From JBBIOI01 sp037443425 (GTDB taxonomy: Bacteria > Desulfobacterota > BSN033 > UBA1163): a DNA stretch of 21,262 nucleotides. The DNA lies in the NCBI GenBank assembly GCA_037443425.1, contig JBBIOI010000058.1, forward strand, positions 1-21,262. Reading direction: 5' to 3'. Positions 13,813-21,262 of this stretch are shown piece by piece. A program made the translations under genes and the position numbers. Position 1 is the stretch's first letter; the number at the start of each line of letters is the position of its first letter. The notes under the pieces were generated by a model. It searched no databases. It worked only from the letters and a program-made list of their open reading frames with translations, and was not told the origin of the DNA.

Positions 13813-15735
13813 ATGGAAAAGAAGATATTTATTTTTGTAACGATATTGATCTTATTAATCTCAAATGCTGGATTAGCTCAGACAGAAAAAGAAGTTACAC
13901 TGGAGGAGATTGTTGTTACAGCAAGCAGGGTAGAAGAACCAGTAAGGGAAGTTGCGAGCTCAATTACAGTGATAACAGAAAAAGAGATTGAGAGCAGAAA
14001 GGCCACAACTGTGGCTGAGGTTTTGAGGAATGTTCCTGGATTGGATGTATCAAAAAGTGGAGGACCTGGTGGATTGACAAGTGTCTTTATTAGAGGGGCA
14101 AAATCAGAACATACACTTGTCATGGTAGACGGTGTGGAGATGAATGATCCAATGGATCCTGGACGTTCTTATGATCTTTCTAAGCTCACTGTGGATAATA
14201 TCGAAAGGATTGAAATCATTCGAGGCCCTCAGAGCACCCTATATGGTTCTGATGCAATTGGAGGAGTGATAAATATCATAACTAAAAAAGGGGAAGGGAA
14301 GCCAAGATCCTTTATTTCTGGGGAAGTAGGTAGTTATCGCACATATCAGGGTAAAGCTGGTTTAAGCTTTGGAACAAAACTTTTGAATTTCTCATTAGGT
14401 ATCTCCCATTTTGATACCGAGGGTTTCTCTTCAGCACATAAGAAATATGGAAATACCGAGAGGGATGGCCACAGAAATACTTCTATTTCTGCAAGGCTTG
14501 GAATTAACCCTTTTGAATTCCTCGAAATGGATCTTATACTAAGGTATATAGATAGTAAAACGGATCTCGATCGAGGTGGAGGGCCAAACCAGGATGACCC
14601 AAACTATTTCCTTGACCACAGGCAACTATTTTTTAAAACTCAGGGTAGGCTCAATCTTTTTGATAAACTATGGGAACAAAAAATAGGGTTCTCCCTGTCT
14701 GAGCATGAAAGGGAATATAAGGATAGACCTGATATCCTTCATCCATTCGATTCCTCAAGAGGTATCTATGATGGATTCACATGGAAGTTTGACTGGCAGC
14801 ATAATCTATTTCTCCATGAGACTACCACAATTACTGGGGGGATAGAATATGAGAAAGAGGAAGGGAAATCGAAGTATTTCTCACAAAGCATGTGGGGACC
14901 CTATATAAGTATTTTCCCCAGAAAGAGTACCTCAACACGTGCCTTCTATATTCAGGATAAGGTTGATCTGTTTGAATCCTTTTTTGCCACACTTGGTTTA
15001 CGGGTTGATGATCACAGCCGTTTTGGAAGTAAGACAACTTTCCGTATAGCACCTGCCTATATCTTTAAAAATACTGGGACCAAGCTAAAAGCAACCTATG
15101 GGACAGGGTTTAAGGCTCCTACCCTTTATCAGCTCTTTGCTCCTGCGACTGAATGGGGGCCAATTGGTAATGTAAATTTAAGGCTGGAAAAGAGTAAGGG
15201 TTGGGATGCTGGAATAGAGCAATCCCTTTTAAAGGAGAAGATAACTGTTGGAGCTACTTATTTTCGAAACGACTTTAAAGATCTCATCGACTATGATTGG
15301 GCTCTGGGATATATCAATATTGATAAGGCAAAGACAGAGGGAATGGAAGTTTTTATCTCCATACGGCCGATTGAAGATCTTACCATCAGTACCAATTATA
15401 CCTATACAGATACCGAGGATAAAGAGACCGGGGAGAAACTTCTTAGAAGACCAAGACACAAGGGTAGTTTCGCTCTCTCATATCGATTTCTTGATAAAGG
15501 AAACGTAAATCTGAATATTATCTATGTAGGGGAAAGGGATGATTTAAAACCCTATCCCAGAAGGGGAGAAGTTGGTGGTTACACAGTTGTAAACATGGCT
15601 GCTTCTTATGATATTCACAAAAATTTTCAATTATTTGGTCGAATAGAGAATCTTTTTGATAAGAAGTATGAAGATGCATGGGGTTATGGGACAGCAGGAT
15701 TTTCCGTCTATGGAGGTATAAAGCTCAGTTTTTAA
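13813..15735 (+). CDS. btuB: TonB-dependent cobalamin outer-membrane receptor
   Basis: 640 residues from the ATG at 13813, which has GGAGG seven bases before it. Earlier starts in the frame fall inside the riboswitch and are rejected. A signal peptide (hydrophobic MEKKIFIFVTILILLISNAG onward) precedes the TonB-box-like EVTLEEIVVTASR, then the plug domain (VAEVLRNVPGLDVSKSGGPG, IRGPQSTLYGSDAIGGVINI) and a beta-barrel that ends in a C-terminal Phe (GGIKLSF). Riboswitch 2 directly upstream identifies the cargo as cobamide. It is the first gene of the operon running to cobT. Confidence 0.93.
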   Translation: MEKKIFIFVTILILLISNAGLAQTEKEVTLEEIVVTASRVEEPVREVASSITVITEKEIESRKATTVAEVLRNVPGLDVSKSGGPGGLTSVFIRGAKSEHTLVMVDGVEMNDPMDPGRSYDLSKLTVDNIERIEIIRGPQSTLYGSDAIGGVINIITKKGEGKPRSFISGEVGSYRTYQGKAGLSFGTKLLNFSLGISHFDTEGFSSAHKKYGNTERDGHRNTSISARLGINPFEFLEMDLILRYIDSKTDLDRGGGPNQDDPNYFLDHRQLFFKTQGRLNLFDKLWEQKIGFSLSEHEREYKDRPDILHPFDSSRGIYDGFTWKFDWQHNLFLHETTTITGGIEYEKEEGKSKYFSQSMWGPYISIFPRKSTSTRAFYIQDKVDLFESFFATLGLRVDDHSRFGSKTTFRIAPAYIFKNTGTKLKATYGTGFKAPTLYQLFAPATEWGPIGNVNLRLEKSKGWDAGIEQSLLKEKITVGATYFRNDFKDLIDYDWALGYINIDKAKTEGMEVFISIRPIEDLTISTNYTYTDTEDKETGEKLLRRPRHKGSFALSYRFLDKGNVNLNIIYVGERDDLKPYPRRGEVGGYTVVNMAASYDIHKNFQLFGRIENLFDKKYEDAWGYGTAGFSVYGGIKLSF

Positions 15736-15748
15736 GTAAGGAGAAATT

Positions 15749-16558
15749 TTGGATACATTTAAATTCTTTAAAGAGTTTAAGAAGAGGTCGTTGCCATTCA
15801 GGCTGGCAACGACCTCTTATATAATCCCGGATCGGATCGTTCCGAACGTGAGGTTTCTTTCGCCTTTTTTTGACGAGATCGAACTTGTCCTTTTTGAAAG
15901 CCGGGGAGAAGATAATTTCTCGAATAAAAGGGAGATCGAATCTCTAAGAGAAATCTCTTTTAGAGAGGGGATAAATTATAATATCCATCTCCCTATTGAT
16001 CTCTTTTTGGGGGATGAAGAGAAAGAGGTGAGGGAAAGGGCGATTTCCATTATAAGGAGGATAATTGACCAGACACTACCTCTTAAACCTACCTTCTATA
16101 CACTGCATCTTGATTTAAAGAATAAAGAGGGAAGGAATCATGAGGATATAAAAGCCTGGAAGGCTCGGCTCATCGAGAGCCTTAAAAGAATTATGGAGGC
16201 AGAGATTAGGGGAAGCCAAATCTCTATTGAGACGCTCGATTATCCTTTTGAGTGGATAGAAGATATTTTAAATAATTTTGGCTTCTCCATCTGCCTTGAT
16301 GTTGGTCATATCATTTTATACAAAAATAATCTCAGAGAATATCTTGATCGATACCTTTCAAAAACCACTATTTTTCATCTTCATGGATGCGAAAACGGAG
16401 TTGATCATCTTAGTATCGATCGATTATCAGAAAAGGAGCTTACTCTTATTATATCTTATTTAAAGAACTACAATGGAATCGTTTCACTGGAGGTATTTTC
16501 TTTAAAAGACCTTATTAGGTCATTAAGTGTTCTGGAGGAGAAATGGTTAGAGAGTTGA
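15749..16558 (+). CDS. cbiR: CbiR-like cobamide-remodelling phosphodiesterase (AP endonuclease-type TIM barrel)
   Basis: 269 residues of the xylose-isomerase/AP endonuclease 2 superfamily. Candidate metal ligands lie on successive strands: HLDL near 130, SIETLDYPFEW near 155, CLDVGHI near 185, FHLHG near 213 and SLEVFS near the end. CbiR, described from Akkermansia, cleaves the nucleotide loop of imported cobamides so that another lower ligand can be attached. This gene sits between btuB and cobU in a B12-riboswitch operon, exactly where a remodelling hydrolase would be expected. The start is TTG at 15749 with AAGGAG five bases before it. A 14-bp inverted repeat lies within codons 12-24. It overlaps cobU by 16 bases. 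Confidence 0.78.
   Translation: MDTFKFFKEFKKRSLPFRLATTSYIIPDRIVPNVRFLSPFFDEIELVLFESRGEDNFSNKREIESLREISFREGINYNIHLPIDLFLGDEEKEVRERAISIIRRIIDQTLPLKPTFYTLHLDLKNKEGRNHEDIKAWKARLIESLKRIMEAEIRGSQISIETLDYPFEWIEDILNNFGFSICLDVGHIILYKNNLREYLDRYLSKTTIFHLHGCENGVDHLSIDRLSEKELTLIISYLKNYNGIVSLEVFSLKDLIRSLSVLEEKWLES
15782..15818. repeat. Perfect 14-bp inverted repeat inside the start of cbiR
   Basis: AAGAGGTCGTTGCC (15782-15795) and GGCAACGACCTCTT (15805-15818) are exact complements around a 9-base loop. The mRNA hairpin would be very stable. No T-run follows, so it is not a normal terminator. It lies just inside cbiR and after btuB, where it could protect the btuB message end or limit cbiR translation. Confidence 0.85.
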
Positions 16559-17070
16559 TCTTCATTACAGGTGGATGTCGGAGTGGTAAGAGTATATTTG
16601 CCCTCGAGTACGCTAATCGCTATTTCAATAAGAAACTTTATCTTGCAACACTTGAAGTTCTCGACGAGGAGATGAGACAGCGGGTTGAGGAACATAGAAG
16701 GATGAGAGGAAAGGAATGGATAACTGTGGAAGAGCCAATTAATGTGATTGAGAAAATTGAGCAATATCAGGACCAGATGGAGGTCATCCTCCTTGACTGC
16801 ATCACCCTCTGGCTCTCAAATTTGATGCTTAAATGGAATGATGATATTAAGATAATGAATGAGATAGATAGGTTTACTGATGTTGCCAAGCAGGTTCAAT
16901 CATCCCTCATATTGGTTTCAAATGAGGTAGGAATGGGAATCGTACCTGCAGACCCACTCGGTCGTCGTTTCAGGGACCTTTCAGGGATGGTTAATCAGAG
17001 AATCGCTTCGGTTGCTGAGAGGGTAATTTTCATGGTCTCTGGAATACCTATCTTTTTAAAAGGAAAATGA
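16543..17070 (+). CDS. cobU: Adenosylcobinamide kinase / guanylyltransferase
   Basis: 175 residues, the usual CobU length. The N-terminal P-loop is GGCRSGKS at 10-17. The conserved EEHRRMRG segment near 49-56 (guanylylation His region), LLDCITLWLSNLM near 83 and VSNEVGMGIVPADPLGRRFRD near 124 are all present. It phosphorylates adenosylcobinamide and transfers GMP to give adenosylcobinamide-GDP, the activated half of the nucleotide loop. GGAGGAG lies just before the ATG, which overlaps the end of cbiR, indicating translational coupling. cobS follows after one base. Confidence 0.96.
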   Translation: MVRELIFITGGCRSGKSIFALEYANRYFNKKLYLATLEVLDEEMRQRVEEHRRMRGKEWITVEEPINVIEKIEQYQDQMEVILLDCITLWLSNLMLKWNDDIKIMNEIDRFTDVAKQVQSSLILVSNEVGMGIVPADPLGRRFRDLSGMVNQRIASVAERVIFMVSGIPIFLKGK

Positions 17071-17071
17071 A

Positions 17072-17812
17072 ATGATAAGATCTTTTCTTACAGCCCTTTC
17101 TTTTTTAACTATACTACCTGTTGGAAGGAAAAAGGAGATTGAAGCTAAGGAATTTGCCAGATCAATGATTTTTTTCCCTGTTGTGGGATTTTTTATTGGA
17201 TTGATTCTTTATCTCAGTTATTATGTCCTTTCCTCTTTATTCCCGAAATCCCTTTCCATTTGGTTTATTATTGGGATACTAATATTTTTGACAAGGGGAC
17301 TTCATCTGGATGGATTTGCAGATACCATGGATGGTTTAGCTTCTGGAGGATCGAAAGAAAGAATTCTTGAGGTAATGAGGGATAGTAGAATCGGTTCTTT
17401 TGGTGTATTCAGTCTCATTTTTTTAATTGGAACAAAATATTTAATCCTTAATCAAATCCCTGACCCCTCCATTTATTCATCCTTAATCTTAATGACAGTT
17501 CTGGGAAGAAATTCCATAGTCCTTGTCTGTTGTCGATCTCCTTACGCTCGATTGGGAAATGGATTAGGTAAACTTTTTACGGAAAACTCAGGATATAGAG
17601 AGGTAATCTCTTCCTCGCTCATTACTTTAGCTATTACGATTTTTATTCGGGGATTAAGTGGAATCTGGTTATTTTTGATGATTTCCCTTTTTAGCATTGG
17701 ATATCGTTTTTACTTTATTAAAAGGTTGGGAGGGGTAACGGGCGATATACTTGGGGCATCAAATGAAGTGGCTGAACTTCTATCAATTGTAATTTTATTA
17801 ATCATGAAATAA
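17072..17812 (+). CDS. cobS: Adenosylcobinamide-GDP ribazoletransferase (cobalamin synthase)
   Basis: A 246-residue polytopic membrane protein joining adenosylcobinamide-GDP to alpha-ribazole (phosphate). The acidic signature LHLDGFADTMDGLASGG at 77-93, MRDSRIGSFG at 102-111 and GGVTGDILGASNE near 220 are diagnostic. It acts at the inner membrane on the products of CobU and CobT, whose genes flank it in the same operon. The start is one base after the cobU stop. Confidence 0.96.
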   Translation: MIRSFLTALSFLTILPVGRKKEIEAKEFARSMIFFPVVGFFIGLILYLSYYVLSSLFPKSLSIWFIIGILIFLTRGLHLDGFADTMDGLASGGSKERILEVMRDSRIGSFGVFSLIFLIGTKYLILNQIPDPSIYSSLILMTVLGRNSIVLVCCRSPYARLGNGLGKLFTENSGYREVISSSLITLAITIFIRGLSGIWLFLMISLFSIGYRFYFIKRLGGVTGDILGASNEVAELLSIVILLIMK

Positions 17813-17858
17813 AGACCGTTTTTAGATCATTTCCTAATATTAACTAAAGGAGATAGTG

Positions 17859-18914
17859 ATGGATAAGATTAAACAACTAATTTCAGATATTAGATCACTT
17901 GATGAGAGGGCTATGAACGAGGCAAGGAGGAGGCAGGATAGCCTTACAAAGCCTCAGGGTTCTCTTGGACAATTGGAGTCTCTTTCAATTCAGATAGCAG
18001 GAATAAAGGGAGAGGCAAAGCCAAAAATTAGTCATAAAGTTATCTTTACACTTGCAGCCGATCATGGGGTTACGGAGGAGGGTGTAAGTGCCTTTCCTTC
18101 AGAAGTAACACTTCAGATGGTATATAATTTTCTTCGGGGTGGTGCTGGAATAAATGTTTTAGCCCGACACGTTGGAGCAAGGATAATCATTGCAGATATG
18201 GGAATCTCAAAGGTCATAGAAAGACATCCTGATATCAAGGATAAGAAGATTTCAATGGGTACTAAGAATATGTCTAAAGAACCAGCAATGACCCGTAAGG
18301 AAGCTATACGTTCTATAGAAGCCGGCATAGAATTGGTAGAAGAGGAATTATCAAGGGGGATAGATATTTTAGGAACTGGAGATATGGGGATTGGAAACAC
18401 CACATCCGCAAGCGCAATTACCTCTGTGTTAACTGGGGTTGAGGTTGAGGTGGTTACAGGAAGAGGTACAGGAATTGACGAGGAAGGATGGGTAAGAAAG
18501 ATAAAAACAATAAAAAAGGCTATAGATGTTAATCATCCCGATCCTGATGATCCAATTGATGTGTTATCGAAAGTGGGCGGATTTGAAATCGGGGGGCTTG
18601 TTGGAGTAATCTTAGCTGGAGCAAAAAACAGAATTCCTGTTGTTCTTGATGGATTTATTTCAGGGGCAGCGGCCCTGATTGCTACCTCTTTAGCCCCTAA
18701 ATTAAGGAACTATCTCATAGCCTCGCATAGATCTTCTGAACCCGGGCATAAAATCATTTTACAGCATCTTGGTTTAACACCTTTACTGGATTTAGATCTT
18801 CGTCTGGGCGAAGGGACAGGTGCGGCTCTTGGAATATTTTTGGCAGAGGCAAGCATAAAGATTCTCAATGAAATGGCGACATTTTCTGAGGCTGGAGTTT
18901 CTGAAAGAATATGA
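17859..18914 (+). CDS. cobT: Nicotinate-nucleotide:dimethylbenzimidazole phosphoribosyltransferase
   Basis: 351 residues from the ATG at 17859, chosen over the adjoining GTG at 17856 because of its better distance to AAAGGAG. It carries AADHGVTEEGVSAFP near 66, GDMGIGNTTSASA near 172 and the catalytic Glu318 in RLGEGTGAALG, matching Glu317 of the Salmonella enzyme. It activates the lower ligand base to alpha-ribazole phosphate for CobS. The base could be dimethylbenzimidazole or another benzimidazole, purine or phenol-type ligand. It is the last gene of the riboswitch-2 operon. Confidence 0.96.
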   Translation: MDKIKQLISDIRSLDERAMNEARRRQDSLTKPQGSLGQLESLSIQIAGIKGEAKPKISHKVIFTLAADHGVTEEGVSAFPSEVTLQMVYNFLRGGAGINVLARHVGARIIIADMGISKVIERHPDIKDKKISMGTKNMSKEPAMTRKEAIRSIEAGIELVEEELSRGIDILGTGDMGIGNTTSASAITSVLTGVEVEVVTGRGTGIDEEGWVRKIKTIKKAIDVNHPDPDDPIDVLSKVGGFEIGGLVGVILAGAKNRIPVVLDGFISGAAALIATSLAPKLRNYLIASHRSSEPGHKIILQHLGLTPLLDLDLRLGEGTGAALGIFLAEASIKILNEMATFSEAGVSERI

Positions 18915-18957
18915 ATCTTTCAAAGACTTTTTCAGAGGTTTTTAAGGTTTTTAAGGG

Positions 18958-18986
18958 TTGACAAAATAAAAATTATAAATTAATAA
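18958..18986 (+). promoter_or_regulatory. Probable promoter of the radical SAM / binding-protein unit
   Basis: TTGACA (18958-18963), a 17-bp spacer and TAATAA (18981-18986). The start would be near 18993, before the terminator-like hairpin at 19013, so the hairpin would lie in the 5' leader of the next gene. Confidence 0.5.
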
Positions 18987-19012
18987 AGATTAAAAAAATT
19001 ACTTTTGGAACT

Positions 19013-19070
19013 AAAAAGGTCACGAAGACCAGAGCTGGCAGGAAGCCTGAAAATCTTCGTGACCTTTTTT
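19013..19070. terminator. Strong 16-bp hairpin terminator or leader attenuator
   Basis: AAAAAGGTCACGAAGA (19013-19028) pairs perfectly with TCTTCGTGACCTTTTT (19054-19069). The 25-base loop holds a small CAGG-AAG-CCTG hairpin. It ends in a T-run on the plus strand and in an A-run/T-run on the other, so it may work both ways. It could simply end the cobT operon, but the promoter at 18958 places it in the leader of the gene at 19113. Confidence 0.8.
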
Positions 19071-19112
19071 ATTTTTAATTAATTCATAATCTTATCTAAG
19101 AAAGGGCAATTT

Positions 19113-20159
19113 ATGAAAAAAGAGATGTTTGATAGGGCTTTAAACAATCACATTACACAGGAGGAGGCACTTAATATTCTTGAAGGAGTTGATACGATTG
19201 ATAAATTTTTAGATTTAATAAAAGTTGTAGCAAAGGTCAGAGAAGATGAAGTAGGAAGAGTTTTTAAATTTGATGGTTTTATTGGTTCAATTACACCATG
19301 CACTACAGAGCCACCTTGCAAGTTCTGTAGCAGGTCAGCAGGAAATCGTTCTGATTTTTCTGATAAACCTCTTTCTCTATTTGAAATTGAGTTTGGGGCA
19401 AATCTTATGAAAGAGGCGGGTATAAAGAGGGTTGAACTTGGTGGTGGAACACTCTGGAGTGGAAGCGGAGAAAAAGTGATTGAGGCTGTTAAATCTATCA
19501 ATAAGATCTCATCTTTTGAGATATGGGTAAATGTTGGACCATCACTGAATATTGATGATCTGATTAAATTAAGGGAACTTGGAGTTAAGGAAATTTGTAG
19601 CTCCCTTGAAACGATAAATTCAGAGCTTTTTAGAGTAATAAAGCCAGGAGATAATCTTGAGGCAAGGATGTGTCTGGCAGAGGAAATAGACAGGATTGGT
19701 ATGGGGCTTACAAGTGTAGTGATGGTAGGAATCGGCGGGAGTTACGAGGATTATATAAGGCATCTTTTTTGGCTAAAGGGCTTTAAGAACCTGAGCCATG
19801 TTTGTATTACTGGATTAAATCCAATTAAAGGGACGGGGTTTCAGGATAAGCCTGTTACGAATCCCTTTGAGGTTGCAAAAATTGGAGCGATAGCGAGGCT
19901 TATATTACGGAATGTAGATATATCGTTTGGAGGGATGATGAATGATCCAAAGCTTCTTCCTTTATGGGTTATGGCTGGTGGAAATAGGGCCATACATATG
20001 GGTGTACATGTTCACAGGGCTGAAGCCTGGCAAAAGAGCTCATGGGGGGTAAAGTCCTCAGAGGTAATTGTAAGAAGATATGATGATTTAGAGTTTGTAA
20101 ATATGCTTCACTTAACGACAAGGATTATAAGAGAAATGGGGATGGAGGTGGATGTTTGA
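19113..20159 (+). CDS. BioB/HmdB-like radical SAM protein with CX5CX2C motif
   Basis: A 348-residue radical SAM enzyme. The cluster cysteines are Cys63, Cys69 and Cys72 in PCTTEPPCKFCSR, which is CX5CX2C, not the standard CX3CX2C. That spacing is known from HmdB, which acts in building the iron-guanylylpyridinol cofactor of Hmd hydrogenase. The body resembles biotin synthase/HydE barrels (VELGGGTLWSG, ICSSLETINSELF, then ITGLNPIKGTGF). AAAGGGCAA lies upstream of the ATG. No Hmd or other FeGP-cofactor gene is seen. It sits after a B12 operon and is coupled by ATGA to a BtuF-like protein, so a role in corrinoid or metal-cofactor metabolism is possible. Orthology to HmdB is unproven. Confidence 0.75.
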   Translation: MKKEMFDRALNNHITQEEALNILEGVDTIDKFLDLIKVVAKVREDEVGRVFKFDGFIGSITPCTTEPPCKFCSRSAGNRSDFSDKPLSLFEIEFGANLMKEAGIKRVELGGGTLWSGSGEKVIEAVKSINKISSFEIWVNVGPSLNIDDLIKLRELGVKEICSSLETINSELFRVIKPGDNLEARMCLAEEIDRIGMGLTSVVMVGIGGSYEDYIRHLFWLKGFKNLSHVCITGLNPIKGTGFQDKPVTNPFEVAKIGAIARLILRNVDISFGGMMNDPKLLPLWVMAGGNRAIHMGVHVHRAEAWQKSSWGVKSSEVIVRRYDDLEFVNMLHLTTRIIREMGMEVDV

Positions 20160-21164
20160 TGAAAAGGATAATTTTAATATTTTTCCTACTTTCAGTTTGG
20201 ACTATTGCTTTTGGGTATGAGGTATGAGAAGGAGAGAAATTTTAAATTTATTGATCAAGCCGGAAGAGAAGTAAAGATAAAAGGGAAGATTGACAAGGTG
20301 ATCAGTTTGTGGCCAGAGGCAACAAGGGTTTTATTTGCATTGGGAGCGAATGAGAAAATAGTAGGATTGGATAGCGACAGTAAAAAATGTCCGATACTTG
20401 AGAGGGTGTTTCCAAAGATTAAGGGGATAGCTGAAGTTGGAAGTACTTCAAAAGGGACAATGAGTATTGAGAGGATTGTTGAGCTTAGGCCAGATATTAT
20501 TTTTATTAGAACAGATGATTCTGAAATAGCCAATAGAATTTATGAAGCATCAGGCATCCCTGTTGTATGTGTAAGGATTCATCCTCCACCGAGAAACAGG
20601 GTAAGCTTTGATATAGTCAATATTATTGCAAAGATTATCGGGGAAGAAAAGAGAGGTTTAGAAACTAGGCATTATCTTGAGCATAGATTATCGGATATAA
20701 CCTCTGTCACCACAAAGATTTTAGAGCATGAAAGGCCATCCGTATATCAAGCCTTTGCTTTTGATTTACTAAAAACGATAGGGTACTTTGATGTTTTAGA
20801 TCTTGCTGGAGGAAAAAACGTAGCCCGTGGAAGCAAAGAGGCCTGGTATACTGTAAGCCTTGAGGACCTGGTTCACTGGAATCCTCAAATAATAATTCTT
20901 CATGGTTTTGGGAAATACAGGCCAGAGGATGTCTATAAAAATCCAGATTGGCAACAGATTAGGGCTGTAAGAGAAAAGAGGGTTTATCGTTTAACCCTTG
21001 GTTGGGTTGGTTGGGACCCGGGTGGATTTGTGATAAATGTAATGGCTAATGCAAAGGCTTTTCATCCGGATAAGTTTGGTTTTGATGTTGAGAAGGAGGG
21101 CAATAAGATTTTTTTCAGGCTGTATGGAGTGAATGATTTAACACGTAAATACAGCATAAATTAA
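20159..21164 (+). pseudogene. BtuF/FecB-like binding protein, signal peptide out of frame by a 7-bp duplication
   Basis: The natural start is the ATG at 20159, overlapping the upstream stop (TGATGA region). It encodes a signal peptide, MKRIILIFFLLSVWTIAFG, but meets TGA at 20225-20227. The mature domain continues in another frame: FKFIDQAGREVKIKG, VISLWPEATRVLFALG, then AGGKNVARGSKEAWYTV and a WVGWDPGG segment, as in periplasmic binding proteins. GTATGAG is duplicated in tandem at 20215-20228. Removing one copy joins ...IAFGYEKERNFKFID perfectly. As it stands, only restart at the ATG at 20217 or TTG at 20205 would give product, without an export signal. The ligand may be a corrinoid or another metal chelate; no permease is adjacent. 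Confidence 0.8.
20215..20228. repeat. 7-bp tandem duplication GTATGAG x2
   Basis: Copies at 20215-20221 and 20222-20228. This length is not a multiple of three and accounts exactly for the frame break between signal peptide and mature protein. Confidence 0.92.
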
Positions 21165-21262
21165 GCTGTTGATTGTTCTTTTTCCAGTATTACATGGTAG
21201 CCCAACATCTCGATTCTTGAAGTTAAACGTTTGATAAGGGATTGTTCATTCAAACGATCAAA
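21161..21262 (-). CDS. C-terminal end of a minus-strand ORF, transposase-like
   Basis: The last 33 codons of a gene entering from the right edge: FDRLNEQSLIKRLTSRIEML then GYHVILEKEQSTA and a stop at 21161-21163. A charged helix followed by LGYHVILEK resembles the C-terminus of several transposases (for example, RL..LGY.V.LE endings), which would put an insertion sequence at this boundary. The fragment is too short for a firm family call. It converges with the binding-protein gene, overlapping by three to four bases. Confidence 0.35.
   Translation of the reverse strand, partial: FDRLNEQSLIKRLTSRIEMLGYHVILEKEQSTA

Noticed and set aside
19013..19070. A third cobalamin riboswitch
   Set aside because: The hairpin loop has none of the conserved aptamer core. 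It is a terminator-like stem with a short structured loop.
20205..21164. Treating the BtuF-like ORF from TTG 20205 as a complete normal gene
   Set aside because: It would lack the export signal encoded just upstream in another frame. The 7-bp duplication explains the break better.

Overview
The window looks like AT-rich chromosomal DNA from a Gram-negative, probably anaerobic bacterium. A TonB-dependent outer-membrane receptor implies an outer membrane. The gene set (radical SAM enzymes, an oxygen-independent cobamide economy, a bis-MGD oxidoreductase, CATTGCGAG-type palindromic repeats) would fit Desulfobacterota or Nitrospirota-like lineages. That assignment is inference; there is no rRNA here to fix taxonomy.

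Left part (1-4700) is a worn accessory region. It holds one CRISPR-repeat-like unit, a frameshifted excisionase-type HTH gene, a tyrosine-integrase gene that has lost its catalytic core, an intact tRNA-Gln(CUG), a lone cyclic-nucleotide-binding-domain protein behind a good sigma-70 promoter, palindromic repeats, the tail of a decayed M24 peptidase, and a three-gene set of small element-type ORFs of which the middle one is frameshifted. An 88-nt inverted-repeat unit, possibly part of a decayed ORF, precedes the next gene.

Middle part (4709-7282) has an orphan cytoplasmic molybdopterin (bis-MGD) oxidoreductase and, convergent with it, a stand-alone response-regulator receiver protein.

Right part (7319-20160) is a cobamide (vitamin B12) salvage and remodelling locus with two cobalamin riboswitches. 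Riboswitch 1 ends in an intrinsic terminator and controls an asparagine-synthetase-like PP-loop enzyme with a C-terminal zinc ribbon, a DUF71/COG2102 PP-loop enzyme, a short radical SAM enzyme, a tandem two-domain BtuF-like binding protein, and BtuC and BtuD. Riboswitch 2 controls BtuB, a CbiR-like cobamide phosphodiesterase, CobU, CobS and CobT. Together these import cobamides across both membranes, remove the lower ligand, and rebuild the nucleotide loop with a preferred base. No corrin-ring synthesis genes are present.

Next comes a separate unit: promoter, then a strong terminator-type leader hairpin, then a BioB/HmdB-like radical SAM enzyme with the rare CX5CX2C cluster motif. It is translationally coupled to a second BtuF-like binding protein, whose signal peptide is knocked out of frame by a 7-bp tandem duplication. 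The right edge shows the tail of a minus-strand ORF that resembles a transposase end.

The most promising new biology is the riboswitch-1 trio of two ATP-pyrophosphatase ligases and a radical SAM enzyme placed ahead of the B12 transporter, together with the HmdB-like radical SAM and binding-protein pair next door.
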